Translations under genes and position numbers: made by a program
Assembly: GCA_937896105.1 (NCBI GenBank)
Contig: CALBKR010000175.1
Coordinates: forward strand, 1 to 6,767
Length of the DNA: 6,767 nt
Direction: 5' to 3'
From: an uncultured Bacteroidales bacterium
GTDB taxonomy: Bacteria; Bacteroidota; Bacteroidia; Bacteroidales; Bacteroidaceae
Notes under the pieces: generated by a model
Told to the model about the DNA's origin: nothing
Seen by the model: only the letters and a program-made list of their open reading frames with translations
Database searches by the model: none
Shown here: in pieces, positions 5,830 through 6,767 of the stretch
Layout of the letters: each line of letters starts with the position of its first letter
How positions within the stretch are numbered: position 1 is the first letter of the stretch

Positions 5830-6767
5830 TTATAGTTTGATTTTTAAAGTTTTATTCTCAATACTTATTATGTATATTCCGTTTTCAAGATAAAATGCTT
5901 CTCCCATATAATTTTCGATTTTCTCTATAAGTTTGCCATTTACAGAATAAATACTAATGGTTTTGTGTTGAACTCCTTCTAATAAAATACTATTACAGGT
6001 CTTTTTTATTGTAATGTTTTCAGGCTTTATATTCATAACTTCAGTTATGTTGAATTCCTGAATGTCCCAAAATAAACTCCACCCATTGGTTGTTTGGTAC
6101 GTGGCAAGAGAACCAAGTGGTACATAAAGAGTTGCGTTTATATAAGTCTTATTTGAAAAAACATTCTCAGGAATATTGGAAGGAGCTGGAGCTAATGCAT
6201 AAACGCTTGTAAGCCCCGTGCAATTTTCGAACGCTCCACTTCCAATGCTTGTAACGCTGTTAGGTATTGTAATGCTTGTAAGCCCTGTGCAACCATAGAA
6301 CGCTTTATTTCCAATAATATAATTTTCACCATTATAGTCAGTCGGCAAGGTTAATTCAGTATCGTTGCCAATATATGCAACCAACGTATTTACAGCATTT
6401 GGTTTTCCAAATACATAGTCTCCCTCTATTGAACCATTTGGTGCATTAATTACTTTGCCGGCATAATATGCAATATACCCATTGTCTTTTGAACCCTTAA
6501 TGAATGTAAAATTTGATAAATTTATAACTGTATAAAGGTTTCTGCAACCGTCGAACGCATCGTCTTCAATGTTTATTACGCTGTTGCCGATTATAACTGT
6601 TTCAATATATGTAAAGCCGTTAGACCAACAACGGTCAACCCTGGGACAATTGAGTTCAACCCTCTTTAGCCCGGTGCAACCACTGAACGCATAATATCCA
6701 ATGCTTGTCACGCTGTTAGGGATTGTTATGCTTGTAAGTCCGGAGCAACCTTCGAACGCTCCAAGTT
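5830..6767 (-). CDS. BspA-like leucine-rich-repeat surface protein with T9SS sorting tail (N-terminus outside window)
   Basis: The frame is open to the window edge and gives the last 311 residues. It contains BspA/LRR_5 repeats of the type AF.GCTGLTSITIPNSVTSIG: clear units begin at fragment residues about 3, 26, 70, 155 and 178, with degenerate ones between. After the repeats comes the usual VPLGSLATYQ..NGW segment (about 215-229). The final 62 residues (about 250-311), with ISIYSVNGKLIEKI, LENGIYIISI and a basic end KTLKIKL, match a type A T9SS C-terminal sorting domain. The protein is therefore expected to cross the outer membrane by T9SS and be anchored or released, a common arrangement for adhesin-like BspA proteins. 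The GTG at 6711 is not the start: the repeat pattern continues unbroken upstream. It is strongly AT-rich compared with the left half of the window. Confidence 0.9.
   Translation of the reverse strand, partial: LGAFEGCSGLTSITIPNSVTSIGYYAFSGCTGLKRVELNCPRVDRCWSNGFTYIETVIIGNSVINIEDDAFDGCRNLYTVINLSNFTFIKGSKDNGYIAYYAGKVINAPNGSIEGDYVFGKPNAVNTLVAYIGNDTELTLPTDYNGENYIIGNKAFYGCTGLTSITIPNSVTSIGSGAFENCTGLTSVYALAPAPSNIPENVFSNKTYINATLYVPLGSLATYQTTNGWSLFWDIQEFNITEVMNIKPENITIKKTCNSILLEGVQHKTISIYSVNGKLIEKIENYMGEAFYLENGIYIISIENKTLKIKL
6242..6294 (-). repeat. LRR-coding DNA repeat, matching 6698-6750
   Basis: These 53 bases encode one LRR unit (GCTGLTSITIPNSVTSIG) and differ from 6698-6750 at only 6 positions, 456 bases away in the same gene. 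Such closeness suggests recent unit duplication or gene conversion and offers a substrate for repeat-number change by recombination. Confidence 0.75.
6698..6750 (-). repeat. LRR-coding DNA repeat, matching 6242-6294
   Basis: This partner of the repeat at 6242-6294 encodes the unit GCSGLTSITIPNSVTSIG. The six base differences produce one amino-acid change (Thr to Ser in GCxG). Confidence 0.75.

Overview
The window looks like chromosomal DNA of a member of the Bacteroidales (Prevotella, Alistipes or Muribaculaceae-like). The grounds are a recJ-recQ pair with a Bacteroidetes-style RecQ, a short CstA, a lipoprotein with a Fibrobacter-succinogenes-major-paralogous (FISUMP) domain, a BspA-type leucine-rich-repeat protein with a type IX secretion (T9SS) tail, and starts without clear Shine-Dalgarno sites. 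The species cannot be fixed from the sequence alone.

Left part (1-3861, + strand, visibly GC-rich): a compact run of three genes. The 3' end of recJ (single-strand exonuclease) is followed after 6 bases by recQ (3'-5' helicase). RecQ overlaps cstA (peptide/pyruvate-type transporter) by an ATGA. RecJ and RecQ are classic partners in end resection; cstA is probably only co-transcribed.

Middle part (3862-5580): a mosaic. Right after cstA come a heptamer tandem repeat, two copies of a GAGCGAAGCGA-cored palindromic element, and other hairpins, with no gene. Then comes a surface lipoprotein gene (InlB-like repeat plus FISUMP domain) with a plausible Bacteroidetes promoter, closed by a 42-base perfect palindromic terminator. 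Next are two broken gene ends fused head to head: a Lys/Ala-rich C-terminal tail on the - strand and, on the + strand, a second diverged copy of the last ~50 codons of cstA. A 30-base stretch is identical at the start of both cstA tails (3696-3725 and 5343-5372). The arrangement resembles the two junctions of DNA inserted into the 3' end of cstA, with the displaced original tail left at the far side. This is the most interesting observation in the window.

Right part (5580-6767, - strand, clearly AT-rich): the 3' part of a BspA-like LRR protein with a T9SS sorting tail, followed 8 bases later by a 75-residue protein of unknown function. A hairpin terminator shared by both sides closes the pair.

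I see no CRISPR array, tRNA, rRNA, integrase, transposase or recognisable defence system.
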